Position numbers and translations under genes: made by a program. This document shows positions 35,687 to 46,815 of a DNA stretch of 64,000 bases, in pieces. The notes under the pieces were generated by a model. The model ran no database searches, was not told the origin of the DNA, and saw only the letters and a list, made by a program, of their open reading frames with translations. Position 1 is the first letter of the stretch, and every line of letters starts with the position of its first letter. The stretch comes from Datura wrightii (Eukaryota > Streptophyta > Magnoliopsida > Solanales > Solanaceae), in the NCBI GenBank assembly GCA_035772735.1, contig JASDFA010000007.1, forward strand, positions 74,114,501-74,178,500, in the 5' to 3' direction.

Positions 35687-37381
35687 CTACAAAACATCAA
35701 ACAAAGGTAAATTAATGTGTACCTGTTTAAGCACCTCCATAAACTTTTTGAAACAAGCTTCCTCCTTGTGTTTCTTTAATCTTTGAGGGAACGGGGGTGG
35801 TGGTCTTTCTGCTTCAACTGCCTTCTCCTTCCCCCTCGCATCATCATGTTCCCTCTCTTTTTCCACTGCTCCTGACTGTTGAGGTGGTCTTTCTGGTTCC
35901 ACCTCTTTGAGTTGTAAACCACTCCTTGTGGTCACTGCATTAACCTGCTTGGGATTCGGGTCAGTGTCACTCGGTAGTCCTCCTCTTGGCCTGGTGTTTT
36001 GAGCTCCAGCTAGTTGTCCAAACTGGTACTCCAACGCCTTTCTAGCTAACTGATTGTTCTTTATGTCTGCTGCCAATTTCACATAATCATCCTGCATTTG
36101 AGCTTGGTTAGCTAACATTATTTTAAACATTTCCTCAATGCTGGTGGGTGGTGGAGGAGGTGCATTATTTCCTCTATCTTATGTCTAATAGTTCTGCTAC
36201 CCTCCTTGATTTCTCTGCGCACCCTGATTCAAACTCTACCCTTGATGGCTGTTACTACCCCAAGAGAAATTTGGTTGATTTCTCCAATTCGAGTTGTAGT
36301 TGTTGCCATACTGTTGGTGATTATTTCTCTATACATTCCCACAAAGTTCACTGAATCTGGATTTGCACCAAAACACTCATCTGAGTGTTCATTACTACCG
36401 CATACTTCACACCAAACCTACTACACTACATTAACTGGGGATTGAGGTCAATTCAAGCTCATATTGCTGAAGTGGGTGTTGAGTTGATTTTGCAGCGCAT
36501 CTATCTGTGCAGCGATAGCTGTAAAACCATCCACTTCCAAGACTCCTGCCGCTTTCCTTGTTCCTCCTCTAGAAGAGTCTGCATTCCACTATGGATTTCC
36601 CTGCGAAATATGATTTAACAAAGTATACAGCTCCTCATAAGTCTTTTCTAATGCTTGTCCCCCAACTTCTAAGTCTAGCAAATTTTTTGTGTGGGGTTCC
36701 AAACCCTCTATGAAAGTATGCACCAGCATATCATTGGACTGGTGATGGTGAGGACCATCCCGTAACATACATTTGAACCTTTCCCAAGCTTGATACAGAT
36801 TTTCCCCCTCTCTTTGTTTAAAACTTAGAATCTAACTTCTAAGTCTTGCTGTTTTCCCGGATGGAAAGAAACATATCAAAAATTTTCTTGCAAGATCATC
36901 CCAAGTGGTGATAGTTAGGTGGCTCAACTTTCAACCACCTCTTTGCTTCTCCCAATAATGAGAATGGGAATAATGTAAGCCTTACGTAATCGGATGATAC
37001 TCCAGCTGGGATGTAAGTGTAACTTATCTCCAAAAAGTTTTGGAGATATTGTTGTGGATCTTCGTGAGGGGGACCTGTGAATTGCCCGCTGGTGTGCAGC
37101 AATTGCACCATGTTCTGTTTAAGCTCAAACCTCCCTCCTGGCTCAGGTTTGCGAATACTTGATGTAACATTGCTAGCATGTGGGATTGCCACTTCGCGAA
37201 CAGGCCTAGCTGCCATTTCCTCGGGCACTAACACTGCCCTCACAAGTGGTGGATTCTACTGTTGCTCCAGGATTGTCTGTCTAAGCAACTGTAGCTTTTT
37301 CTCTAGAGCTTCCCTTCTTTGACGATGGAACTATCTTTCCGGCTCTAAGTATGAATCCACCAGCCCCTTGTCTCTTGCCAG
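35687..37381 (-). pseudogene. Element E gag
   Basis: Protein similarity to F starts right after a TGA shared by both elements, at a CTG (37381-37379) followed by GCAAGAGAC. The capsid domain includes GQFTGPPHEDPQQYLQNFLE and LTLFPFSLLGEAKRWLK. A frameshift near 36900 and several stops follow (near 37332, 37257, 36834 and 36180). Its C-terminal part at 36130-35687 (MFKIMLANQAQMQDDYVKLA, PRGGLPSDTDPNPKQVNAVT, RPPPPFPQRLKKHKEE) leads into protease. Confidence 0.85.
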
Positions 37382-37488
37382 TGTTCAACAGAATTCGATA
37401 TCTGGAAAAGACAGGCTGAGATCAAGTTGTCAGCACTTATATAGAAATTGTAAACTAACACGAAGAAAACAATTTTACCAATTGCCAG

Positions 37489-37506
37489 TCCCCGACAACG
37501 ACGCCA
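37489..37506 (-). other. Primer-binding site of element E (tRNA-Asp type)
   Basis: The minus strand reads TGGCGTCGTTGTCGGGGA beside the 5' LTR, two transitions away from the exact tRNA-Asp complement in F. Confidence 0.88.
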
Positions 37507-37512
37507 AAAACT

Positions 37513-38925
37513 TGTTCGCGGGTTTGGTAACTACACGCAAGTGCACGTGGTCGAACAAGTAGTAAAATGGCTTAAGTAAGCCAAGTATCGATCCCACAGG
37601 GACTGAACTAAGGTAATAATTAACTTAAGTATTAATGAACTATAACTTTAAGAATGCAGACAACCAATTAAACAATATTTGGAGAGTTTGAGTTTCCTAA
37701 TTTCTATGAATCTAAGACAGAATTCTAAAGTGAGTCTGAACAATAGTAATGAGCATGCTGAGGTTAAAACGAACATGCAGGGAAGTAATTTATCGATACA
37801 ATTCAGTTAATCTTTCCTTCGATTGCTAGTCAAGAATTATTGCCTATGGATTGAAACTTTCGTATCCTACCCAACTTAAGAATCATGAACCTTTAACCTA
37901 CATTTCTGTGATAAAAGAATTTCATGTTCTAGCCATACAAAATCGATTCCTTAATTGACTAATAAGACTTTCAGATATATTTCTATTCTGAATGTAAATC
38001 AATTCTTAATTTTCCCAAACTAAGAAGAGATCATATCCTACTAATTCACAACTTCCCAATTTCTTTTCTTTCCAAAATCAAAATTGGATTTTTTAGATAT
38101 ACATTAACATTGGCCAAACATTAATGCAGTAAGAACAAGAATTGATAGAACAACCATTGAAGAAAAAATGAACACTAAATTGATCAACAATTACATTCCA
38201 CTACAATTGTTCTTAACCTCAGCAAGAAGTGAATTTAGCCACTCATTTGTGGATTAAACATCATCAAATAAGTGTAATTCATACAAACAATTGAGATAAA
38301 AGAGAAAGAGATAGAGAAGAACCCTAGAATTTTCGTCCCCTCAACAGCCTGTAACCCACGTTCTTGCTCAACCAAGTCAGAATGTTTAAAAATAAATCTA
38401 AGTGTGCTATTTATGCTAGTGAGTATTTTTCCCGGAATAACAAGCAACGTGGCACGGAGTGTATCGCGGAGCACTCCCTCCGTGCCATGGGGCTAACGCG
38501 GACCCTCTCTGGAATTAGGTTCCTCAGCAATTTCTCCTTGGCGTGCCATGGCCTGCAACTCGGAGCCAGGCCAACATGTCACGGTGCAATCGTGAACCTT
38601 CACTGGACTTGGCCAAAATAAATCACCCGAGGTAGAATGCCTCAGCGATGGCAACGTGACACGGCTCCATCGCGGAGCCCTTATTTTTGCTGCTTTTCCT
38701 TGACCTTTTCCACTCCTTTCTTCTAAGTCCATTCCCGATTTTTACCAACATGTGTCTTAGTTTCCCAAAATTAAATTTTACCTGCAAAACAACACTAATC
38801 ATGTTGGTTATTATAAATTCACATTTTAACTACAAATCACATGAGAATGCACACCTAACAATAGATAAACAAGATGAAATGAAGCATTTGAGTATCACTT
38901 GGGCATATAATTCTACCCAAGATCA
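37513..38925 (-). repeat. Element E 5' LTR (1413 bp)
   Basis: This is the direct repeat of 26289-27701 with CTAGC duplication at 38926-38930. It contains the promoter inverted repeat TGGCACGGAG/CTCCGTGCCA (38450-38459 and 38478-38487). At 37569-37582 a small palindromic stem, GGCTTACTTAAGCC on the minus strand, lies close to the primer site. Confidence 0.93.
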
Positions 38926-38930
38926 CTAGC

Positions 38931-41470
38931 CTACCTTAAACTGTCCAATTGGTTATCTACATCTCCACCCATAAAGAGCATCAATTAGAGCCATCTGAAT
39001 GCTGAAGTGGTAACTGTTATTGTAGGCAAACTCAATGAGAGGTAAGTGATCATCCCAATTAACTTTGAAATCAATCACGCAAGATCTCAACATGTCTTCC
39101 AAAGTCTGAATGGTTTGCTCAGCCTAACCATCTATCTGTGGGTGAAAAGTTGTCCTAAGCTTAACTTGAGTACCAAGACCCTTTTTAAATGACTTCTAAA
39201 ACTACAAAGTGAACTGAGTACCCCTATCAAAAATGATAGACAAAGGAAACCCATGAAACTTAACTAACTCTCAAATGTAAGGTCTAGCATAATTTTTGAT
39301 TGAATCTGTAGTCTTAACTAGCAGGAAATGTACTGTCTTAGTCAGCCTGTCCAAATCACCCATATAGAATCATGTTGTCTGCGTGTACGAGGCAAAACTG
39401 TAATGAAACCCATATTTATTTCTTCCTATTTCCAAGTAGGAATACTGATATCCTATATCATACCTCCCAGTCTCTGGTGCTCAACCTTAACCTATCGGCA
39501 ATTTGGACATTTAGCCATCGATTCTATAATATCCTTGTTTATGCCATTCCACCAATAGACTTTCCATAGATCACGGTGCATCTTGGTGGCACCTGGGTGA
39601 ATAGAGTATCAAGAGTTGTGAGCCTCTCTCAACATATGCTCTCCAAAGTCATCCACATCCAGAACACATAGTTGGCCTAGTACTAGAATACACCATCTCC
39701 CCCTTGGTAGAAAACCTCCACTTTGTAATTCTGGACTGCTTCCTTTATCTTTACTAAGATAGGATCCTCATCCTGTGTCGCCTTAACTTCCATCACCAAT
39801 GAAGATTCCAAACCATTCTAAATAATGACACCACCATCCGCTAAATTCGTAAGGTGACCCCCTAGGCGAGCAAGCCAAACATTTCTAACCAACTCTTTCT
39901 TTCCATCTTCCACATTTTCCACGATCCCCATGGACAACCTACTAAGAGTGTCCGCCACTACATTGGCCTTCCCTGGATGATAAAGAATACCGTCATAGTC
40001 CTGGAGAAGCTCAAGCCATCTCCTTTGCCGCAAATTCAGGTCCTTCTGAGTAAACACATACTGAAGGCTCTTATGGTCTGTAACACATCCACATGCACCC
40101 CATATAAATAGTGCCTCCAAATCTTCAAGGCAAACACCACTGCTACTAAATCAAGTTCATGCATCAAGTAAATCTTATCATAAATCTTAAGCTGCCCCAA
40201 AGCATAAGCAATAACCTTACCTGCTGCATCAACACACACCCGATACCAACTCTAGAGGCATCACAATACCCTACAAAGCCATCTGTGCCATTTGGCAGGG
40301 TCAAGATCAGAGCAAAAATGAGTCAAGCTTCAAATTCTGAAAGCTTCTCTCACAATAATTGGACCACTGAAATTTGACCTTCTGAGTCAACCTAGTCAAA
40401 GGTGAGGCAATGGATGAAAATCCCTCTACATACCTCCTGTAGTAACCAGATAATCCCAAAAAGCTTCTAATATAGGTAGGATTGACAAGTCTAGGACAGT
40501 TCTTCACCGCCTCAATCTTTTGAGACTCTACTTATACACCCTTATTAGACACCACATGACTAAGAAATACAACTGACTTTAGCCAAAACTTGCACTTACT
40601 AAACTTAGCAGACAGTTGACGGTCCTTAAGAGTTTGCAGCACAATCCTCAAATGAGTAGCATGCTACTCCTCACTGAGAGAATATAAAAGAATATAATCT
40701 ATGAAGATGATGATGAACATATCTAAATACTGGTTGAACACCCTATTCATCAAATCCATAAAAGTTTCAGGAGCATTTATTAGTCCAAAACACATAATTA
40801 CAAATTCATAGTGACCATACCGAGTCCTAAAAGCTATTTTGGATCAAACTCTCCAACCCTAAGTTAGTGATTGAAAGATCTGAGGTCTATCTTGGAGAAA
40901 CAACTAACACCGTGAAGCTGGCCGAACAAGTTATCAATCCTAGGAATGGGTACTTATTCTTGATTGTGACCTCGTTCAACTGGCGATAGTCGATGCACAA
41001 CCTGAGAGAACCATCTTTCTTCTGCAGAAAAGGACTAGATCACACACAGGGACTTACTAGACCTTATGAAACCCTTATCTAAGACATCCTCCAATTGTTC
41101 AATTCAACTCCTTAAGCTCGGCTGGAGCCATTCTATAAGGAGGAATGGATATGGGTTGCGTATTAGAGAGAAGGTTGATCTTAAAGTCAATCTCGTGCTT
41201 ATGAGGGACTCCTGATAGATCATCTAGAAATACCTCTGGATACTCACAAACAACTAAGACTGGCTGAAGAGTCAGGATTTCAAACTTAGAGTCCTTAGCA
41301 CGAACTAAATGTTATGCACAACATTTAGAAATCATCTTCCTAACCTTAAGATAAGAGACAATGCGACCTACAGGCACTGCAGAACTACCCGTCCATTCTA
41401 GGACTGGTTCACTCGAAAATCAAAATTCTACCATTCAGGTTCTACAAACTAAAACATAACAAGAATACAA
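38931..41470 (-). pseudogene. B1 integrase, RNase H and reverse transcriptase, decayed
   Basis: Minus-strand reading shows integrase pieces at 38950-39600, including the catalytic region near 39230 and the HPQ-type region near 39130. RNase H is at 40240-39818 (TDHKSLQYVFTQKDLNLRQRRWLELLQDYD, shown in part here; NVVADTLSRLSMG). The RT thumb/connection is at 40507-40310 (YIRSFLGLSGYYRRYVEGFS), with RT palm remnants to about 41110. Numerous stops and frameshifts. The sequence joins 26288 when element E is removed. Confidence 0.82.
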
Positions 41471-43962
41471 TGTTATACCCCGGGAACTCAAAGATCGGAC
41501 CTGGGGGTTGAAACGGGAAAAACTATAAAATTGATGTTGCAGGCACAGGACGAGTCATGGGACGACTCATGAGGACAACCCACAAGTCGTCAGGTGACTC
41601 GTGGGGAAGGCCAGCGAAGAGTTGGGAAGTTTGTAGAATAGGGTCCCCACGAGCACAGCAATGACTCTTGGTTAGACCCCACGAGTCGTTAGGTCATTCG
41701 TGGGGTAAGGGAGGAGTAAAAAAAAGGAAGGAACTAGTGTACTTCACGGGTGGTGACCAAGAGTCGTGGTCATCCACCACGATAAGTTGGGTTCCCCATT
41801 ACCAGCCAAATGATTAATTTCAGAGTTTGAGGTAGTGCAGTTAATGATTGGTGACCACGAGTCATGGTCACCCCTGACGAATTGTTATGTGACCCGTTAC
41901 AAGCCCAGGAGATTAGACAAGCAGTGTAGTTAAAGAGCTAGGTGATGAGTCATTGCCTTGGACCACGAGTCATCAAGTCTTCTGTTAGGACCACCTGGCA
42001 GTATTTTCCTACGAATTCAGTAAGGGCCTTTTTGTAATTCCTAAGTTCCTAAAGCCTATACATTGTTTAAGGCTCATTTTAGTGGGTTTTAAGAGGGGAA
42101 AACCTATTCTGAGTTATTCCTACCATGCATGCAAGCTTGAGAGGTTGAAGAGGTGATTCAAGGATAGTATTCAAGGTTTCCATCAAATTTCCACTTGGCT
42201 AATCAAAGATTTGGTAGAATCAATCCCTTCTGGGTATGTAGGGTTATGAGTGGGTGTTTCCTTCCACACGCATGCCCAATATCTATCTAAGTATGGGAAA
42301 TTCCTATGATCAACTTATGGGGTTTTCACCCAATTGCATAGTTCTTCAATTTCTATACGTCGGTACGATTAGATTATGTTTCTATTGATGAATTGTGAAG
42401 CTTGGGAAGATTTTAAATTGTTTTCAATCAAAAATTGTGTTTTCTAGTTTTATGAAATTAAGGGCCCATGGATGAAAAGTTCATGAAAGAAGAGAATGAT
42501 GATGAATGTATGATGATGATGAGATTTGATGATAAAAAGCATGTTTCTAAAACTACCCATGATTATGATATTGTCTTAAAAATGAATTGAGTAGATCCAA
42601 GAATGATAAAGTTTTGGGCAAAGCCATTATATCAAGTATGATGATGTAGTATCTCTAAAGTAAGCTTACCACAGGGTTTTGGAGTAAAGTCTCCCACTTA
42701 TCTTTGAGCTTGTGGTATGTTTCAAAATAAAGCTTCTCATATGTATGAATTCACAATTGAGATGTATGTTATTATTGAGCTTTGTCTTTATACGATGTTG
42801 AGTCTATGTATGATTTCATTATTGAGCTTTGTCAATAGACAATGTTGAGCTTCGCTTTCATATGATGTTGAGTTATGCATGATTTCATTATTGAGCTTCT
42901 TCAATAGACGATGTTGAGCTTCATAATACACAATGTAGAGCATTGCATGTTTTGGGAGAAGAGTCTAGCACCGAGCGAGCTAAGGGTCGATCACTCTATT
43001 CCCCAGAACTACGCGCCAACGTAGGTTGATAGTGTTATATTATTGGGACCTCCCTTGTGAGCTATCCCTGGCCCTAATGTCCCATGAGCTTGATATCGAT
43101 ATCATGGTAGCGTCCTTAGCCCTGGAAAGGTTTTGGACGGCTCTGCCCACTTTAGTGTATAGTCGGGACCACGTAAGCTCTATCATGTTATGTCGGTTAA
43201 GTGATGATCTCCCATTGTCTATATGATTCAGATTTGCATATTCATTACTCATGGTTATTATTTTATACATACATGTTCTAAAAGCAAGATTTGACTCATT
43301 ATTCAGCTTTTCTTATAAATGTCATATTTCATCTTTGAGTTATTCGAGTCAGTTATGATGTTATGAAGCTATGCATTGTCATGTTAGGAAAAGATTATGA
43401 TTTCAGAAAGAATGCATTCAATCCCTTCTCACAAATTTGAAAGCTTATGATATGATATGAAATGCTTTAAATGATTTACTTTGCTTAAGCGATTTTACTT
43501 ACCTTGCATACTCGGTACGTTCCACGTACAGACCGTATACTTTCTATATTGTATCATTTCATGATACAGGACCCGACTCTCAGGTTCAGCCCCCCTCTTA
43601 GACAGTCTGTCGGAGTTAGCGTCTGCCTATTGGTGAGTCCTCATCTTTTGAGGACCAAGCTATCTATCTTTTCCTTATTTATTTCAGTTTCCCTTATGTA
43701 TTTTCAGCTTTAGTATTGTTGAGTTAGTTGGGGTCTTCTTCCATCAACTCGTCTAGATTAGAGACTTTTCAGACTTATGTATGTGTTCACTTCGGATGCT
43801 TATTCTGATGTTATGTTGAGTTAGACTTCCGCTGAGTTTATATTATTTGTTCTTTAGTTTATTGATTGAGTTAGACGTATGCTTATGCCATGGGTCGACT
43901 TGGGGTCTCTCGGGGTCCCTTGTCCCGTGTCTATGATCTGGGCCTCCATTCGGGTCATGACA
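41471..43962 (+). repeat. L1: solo LTR (2492 bp) with target duplication TACAA
   Basis: It begins TGTTATACCCCGGG and ends CGGGTCATGACA. The flanks are TACAA on both sides (41466-41470 and 43963-43967). It interrupts B1 between protease and RT, and no internal region or second LTR accompanies it, so it is a solo LTR left by recombination between two LTRs. U3 has GACGAGTC/GACTCGTGG-type repeats (41550-41990), and diverged GATGTTGAGCTT repeats lie at 42780-42950. No gene; frames such as 43026-43226 and 43504-43713 are chance. Confidence 0.92.
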
Positions 43963-43967
43963 TACAA

Positions 43968-44330
43968 CCAATCCATGCCAAAGATAACATCAAAGTCGAT
44001 CATGTCTAGTTCAACTAAATCAGCTGAGGCGACTTTCTGGAGGACTGTAACAGGGCAGTTTCACTATACCCTCCGTTCGAAGACTGATTCACTAACAAGA
44101 ATAGAGATTGAAAAGGGCTCTGAGAGGATTTTTGGACTGACACAGAAGCTGATAGCAACATAGAGATTCACGAAGGATAACGTGGCCCCTTGATCTAAAA
44201 ATGCATAAGCATCAATGTGATAAACTCGTAACATATCTGTGACCATATATAGTGAACTCTCCTGTTCCTGGCATGATGAAAGTGCAGAGAAACGATTTTG
44301 ACATTGTCCGCCACCTGCACTACATAATGT
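43968..44330 (-). pseudogene. B1 aspartic protease
   Basis: At 44246-44064 the minus strand encodes HIDAYAFLDQGATLSFVN, with the catalytic Asp in D-x-GAT context as in chromovirus proteases. Near 43990-43970 DFDVIFGMDWL-like sequence follows. Solo LTR L1 then interrupts the frame. Confidence 0.75.
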
Positions 44331-44379
44331 GCCCTGCTGGGGTGGGCGAGTTGTTGGAGCTGCTGAAGAGGTGGCTAGG

Positions 44380-45640
44380 GCACGACCTCTACCATCACCC
44401 TATCTAGCTGAAGGACAATCTCTAAGTCTGTGACCAGGCTTTCCACACCCGAAGCAAGAATCTGAACCAACCAACCACTCTCTAGGGTGGTTCCTACCAC
44501 ACTTCCCAAAACCTTGAAATGTGCATCCTTTGGACATGCTCCCCTAAGTATTAGAGCCTGGTTCTCTGCCCCTCCGATCACCTCTAGTCCTAGATAGACC
44601 ACTAGCTGACGATGGAGCTGGGGCTAATGTCCTCTAATGGGACTTGAGCGATGCCTCTCACCTATCCTTTATTGAGAGACTCAAAGTTCCATTCCCTAAC
44701 TCTCTTGGTCTCCCTCTCCTTCTCTTTTAACTTCTCCTTCTCAATTTTTTGGGCGTGAATCATGAGTCGAGAAATATCCATGTCACTAATAAGCATATCG
44801 GTCCTACAAGCCTTGACCACCAAATCTAAGACTCCTGATACAAACTTGCTCATGTGAGCCCTTGGCTCGACAAGCATCTCCGGGGCATACTTTGACAACT
44901 AGGTGAACTTCAAATTAAGCATACTCCAGAACTATCATGTTATTCTGCTTTAGGTTGATAAACTTTGCAACCTTTTCTTCCCTCATCTCCCACCGAAAGA
45001 ATCTGTTCAGGAAGGTTGTCAAGAACTTATCCAAATCAATAGGAGCTACATCTGTCTACGACCTTCCTTCCACCACCTAAACAATATATGAGCTCTCCCC
45101 TTCAACTGATAGGAGGCCAAGTCTGCACTCTCCTCTATTGTGATCCCTAAAACCTGAGCAATCTTATGGATCTCATCAATAAACTCATGTGAATCCTCAT
45201 CCACCTTAGACCCATGAAACTCTGGCGGGTTAATCCAAGTAAAGTCTCGCACCCTAGCCACGACAGCACTCCTATTTGGGTTCACAAGTGCAACCGTATG
45301 CTGGTTGACGTGAGCCATCATGGCCTATGCCAACATCTAGAAGGAAGCCCTGAACTCCGCATGAGTCACTTGCTCATTCAAAGGGTTTGCAGGAGCTAGT
45401 GAGGCTAGCTGATTCCCATTTCCATTGCCATTTCTTATTTCGATGGCTCATTAGGGAAGCATTTTCTACAAACGCGTATAGCACGGGTTAGAAGAATAGA
45501 GAGAGTTGGACTTTATCGCACGATATAGAACATGAAAGAAGGTAATTTTCCTAAAATTCCTTGTAGCATCTTCCTTATAAGTTTGGCACTCTTCACACCC
45601 ATGAAAAAGACTCTACTTAACGTGGATTTCTGACATCCTA
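44380..45640 (-). pseudogene. B1 gag with CCHC zinc knuckle
   Basis: At 45321-45046 the capsid-type segment contains WINPPEFHGSKVDEDSHEFI and SADLASYQLKGRAHILF. At 44898-44662 it continues with SKYAPEMLVEPRAHMSKFVSG. A zinc knuckle (CFGCGKPGHRLRDC) lies at about 44462-44420. Stops separate these pieces. This gag binds and packages element RNA in intact relatives. It is close in sequence to J1 gag. Confidence 0.82.
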
Positions 45641-45659
45641 GGGCACACCTAAACCTGAT

Positions 45660-45671
45660 GCTCTAATACCA
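45660..45671 (-). other. Primer-binding site of B1 (tRNA-iMet type, one change)
   Basis: The minus strand reads TGGTATTAGAGC, one transition from the site in A and J1, next to the LTR at 45676. Confidence 0.85.
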
Positions 45672-45675
45672 AGTT

Positions 45676-46248
45676 TGTAATAACCAGAGCATAGACCCCG
45701 GATGTGATACCGAACCTAAAATCACGAATGGATCCAATCTAGTCCATCGTACATGCATAACATAAGCATAAGCATACAATTAAGTAGAATCATTCATAAG
45801 ATATAGCATAAGTGAAAGTCTAAGATATCATAAAACGTAACAGAGACAACAAGTCAAAATCGCTGAACATTTTTACATTATAGTCTGAAAAGCCTCTAAA
45901 CATAAGATGAACTAATGGGACAAGCCCCCAACTAGCTCTACTACATCTGTAACTGAAATGAAATAAAAGGGACATAAACCAAAACTAACGTCCTTGGATG
46001 ATGCAGACTCACCAAAAGATGGGTTGCACCTAAAGCAAGAGTTATCTAATGACGAGGCTGAGACTGATCACCCAAACGTATATCATGAGATGATATAGCA
46101 CAAAAGCATATGATTAGTACTTTTAATATATTGAGTATGGAAGATAACTAAAACATGAGAGTAAGGACAACATGATGTAAATCATGATCATGATATAGTC
46201 ATAAAAAATGAGCTTTTCATCATAATCTGAAGTATAATAACCCAAGGT
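45676..46248 (-). repeat. B1 5' LTR, truncated to its last 573 bases
   Basis: It begins TGTAATAACCAGAGC and aligns with 17514-17994 and then 23878-23960 of the 3' LTR, across the point where C is inserted. Similarity stops at about 46248, within AATAACCCAA. Confidence 0.8.
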
Positions 46249-46491
46249 GCATTTGCAGATCCTAAATCATGGCTACGTACTATGACCCATGGTAGCTCAC
46301 CATGTGTCATGGTATGTAGTCATCATGAGAAATAGAAAGACCCTTTTTCTTGGAACTTACACTATGAGTCCAGGTACGAGTCCAACAATCTGGTAACGAG
46401 TCGTCCATAGGAGTAATCCTTGAATAGTGCCACTTTATTTTTGTACTTATATTTTTGAGTTCCTGTCACTAATTTTTCCACCATAGAAATC
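46249..46491 (+). other. K leader: repeats and TATA-like region upstream of an ORF
   Basis: It contains CATGG/CCATG and TACGAG/GAGTCGTCC-type inverted words (46265-46405) followed by an AT-rich TTTATTTTTGTACTTATA stretch. The arrangement and wording resemble the G promoter region (14170-14653), here placed just before the ORF at 46492. Confidence 0.45.
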
Positions 46492-46815
46492 ATGCCTCAA
46501 AAGGAGAAAGAAAGCAAGAAACAACAGGAAAAGAGGGTCTGGAAGGAGATTTCCTCCAAGAGGGCATTAAAGGACCAACCAACCAACTTAGAGACAAAGT
46601 CAAATGCAGCTAGTGGTTCGGTGGAAAGCGACAAAATTTCCACTGATGAGCATCAAGAGGCCCAAACCACTAGAGCACAGGCCAAATCAAAAGCACTAGT
46701 ACATACAACCACTCTGGTACCTACTCTCCAGTCTAAAGAGGGAGAAAGAACACATCAGATTGAGTCTGGTGATGATTCAAATGGTGATGAGGACTCCAAA
46801 GAGGAAGAGTCCATT
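46492..46815 (+). pseudogene. K ORF: charged protein N-terminus, cut by J1
   Basis: ATG at 46492 opens 108 codons: a Lys-rich start (MPQKEKESKKQQEKRVWKE), a Thr/Ala/Lys middle (TTRAQAKSKALV) and an acidic stretch (DDSNGDEDSKEEES). J1 LTR sequence begins at 46816, and later residues are artefacts of the junction. I do not recognise a domain. The basic-then-acidic low-complexity style and upstream repeats suggest the N-terminus of an Athila-like third ORF, possibly the far part of G. That link is inference. Confidence 0.5.

Larger units (their letters stand above)
26289..38925 (-). mobile_element. Element E: Athila-like LTR retrotransposon, nearly full length, target duplication CTAGC
   Basis: LTRs of equal length (1413 bp) at 26289-27701 and 37513-38925 are flanked by CTAGC (26284-26288 and 38926-38930). 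A tRNA-Asp-type primer site lies at 37489-37506 and a purine tract at 27702-27714. Order on the minus strand is gag, protease, RT, RNase H, integrase, AGGCAA hairpin, internal promoter region, third ORF, long 3' UTR. About 60 of 1413 LTR bases differ (4.2%, hand count). Many nonsense codons make it inactive, but it shows the complete layout from which F derives. Confidence 0.93.
17514..46248 (-). mobile_element. B1: old Tekay/Del-like chromovirus, minus strand, split by C, E and L1
   Basis: Removing C (17995-23872), E (26289-38925) and solo LTR L1 (41471-43962) leaves one element: 3' LTR, chromodomain/integrase tail, integrase, RNase H, RT, protease, gag, primer site and a truncated 5' LTR. 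Continuity across E is supported by the integrase C-terminal region, which ends at 26288 and resumes at 38931 where H1 has uninterrupted sequence. All coding is decayed. It interrupts the protease-RT linker of G at 17513. The right end is missing beyond 46248. Confidence 0.82.
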
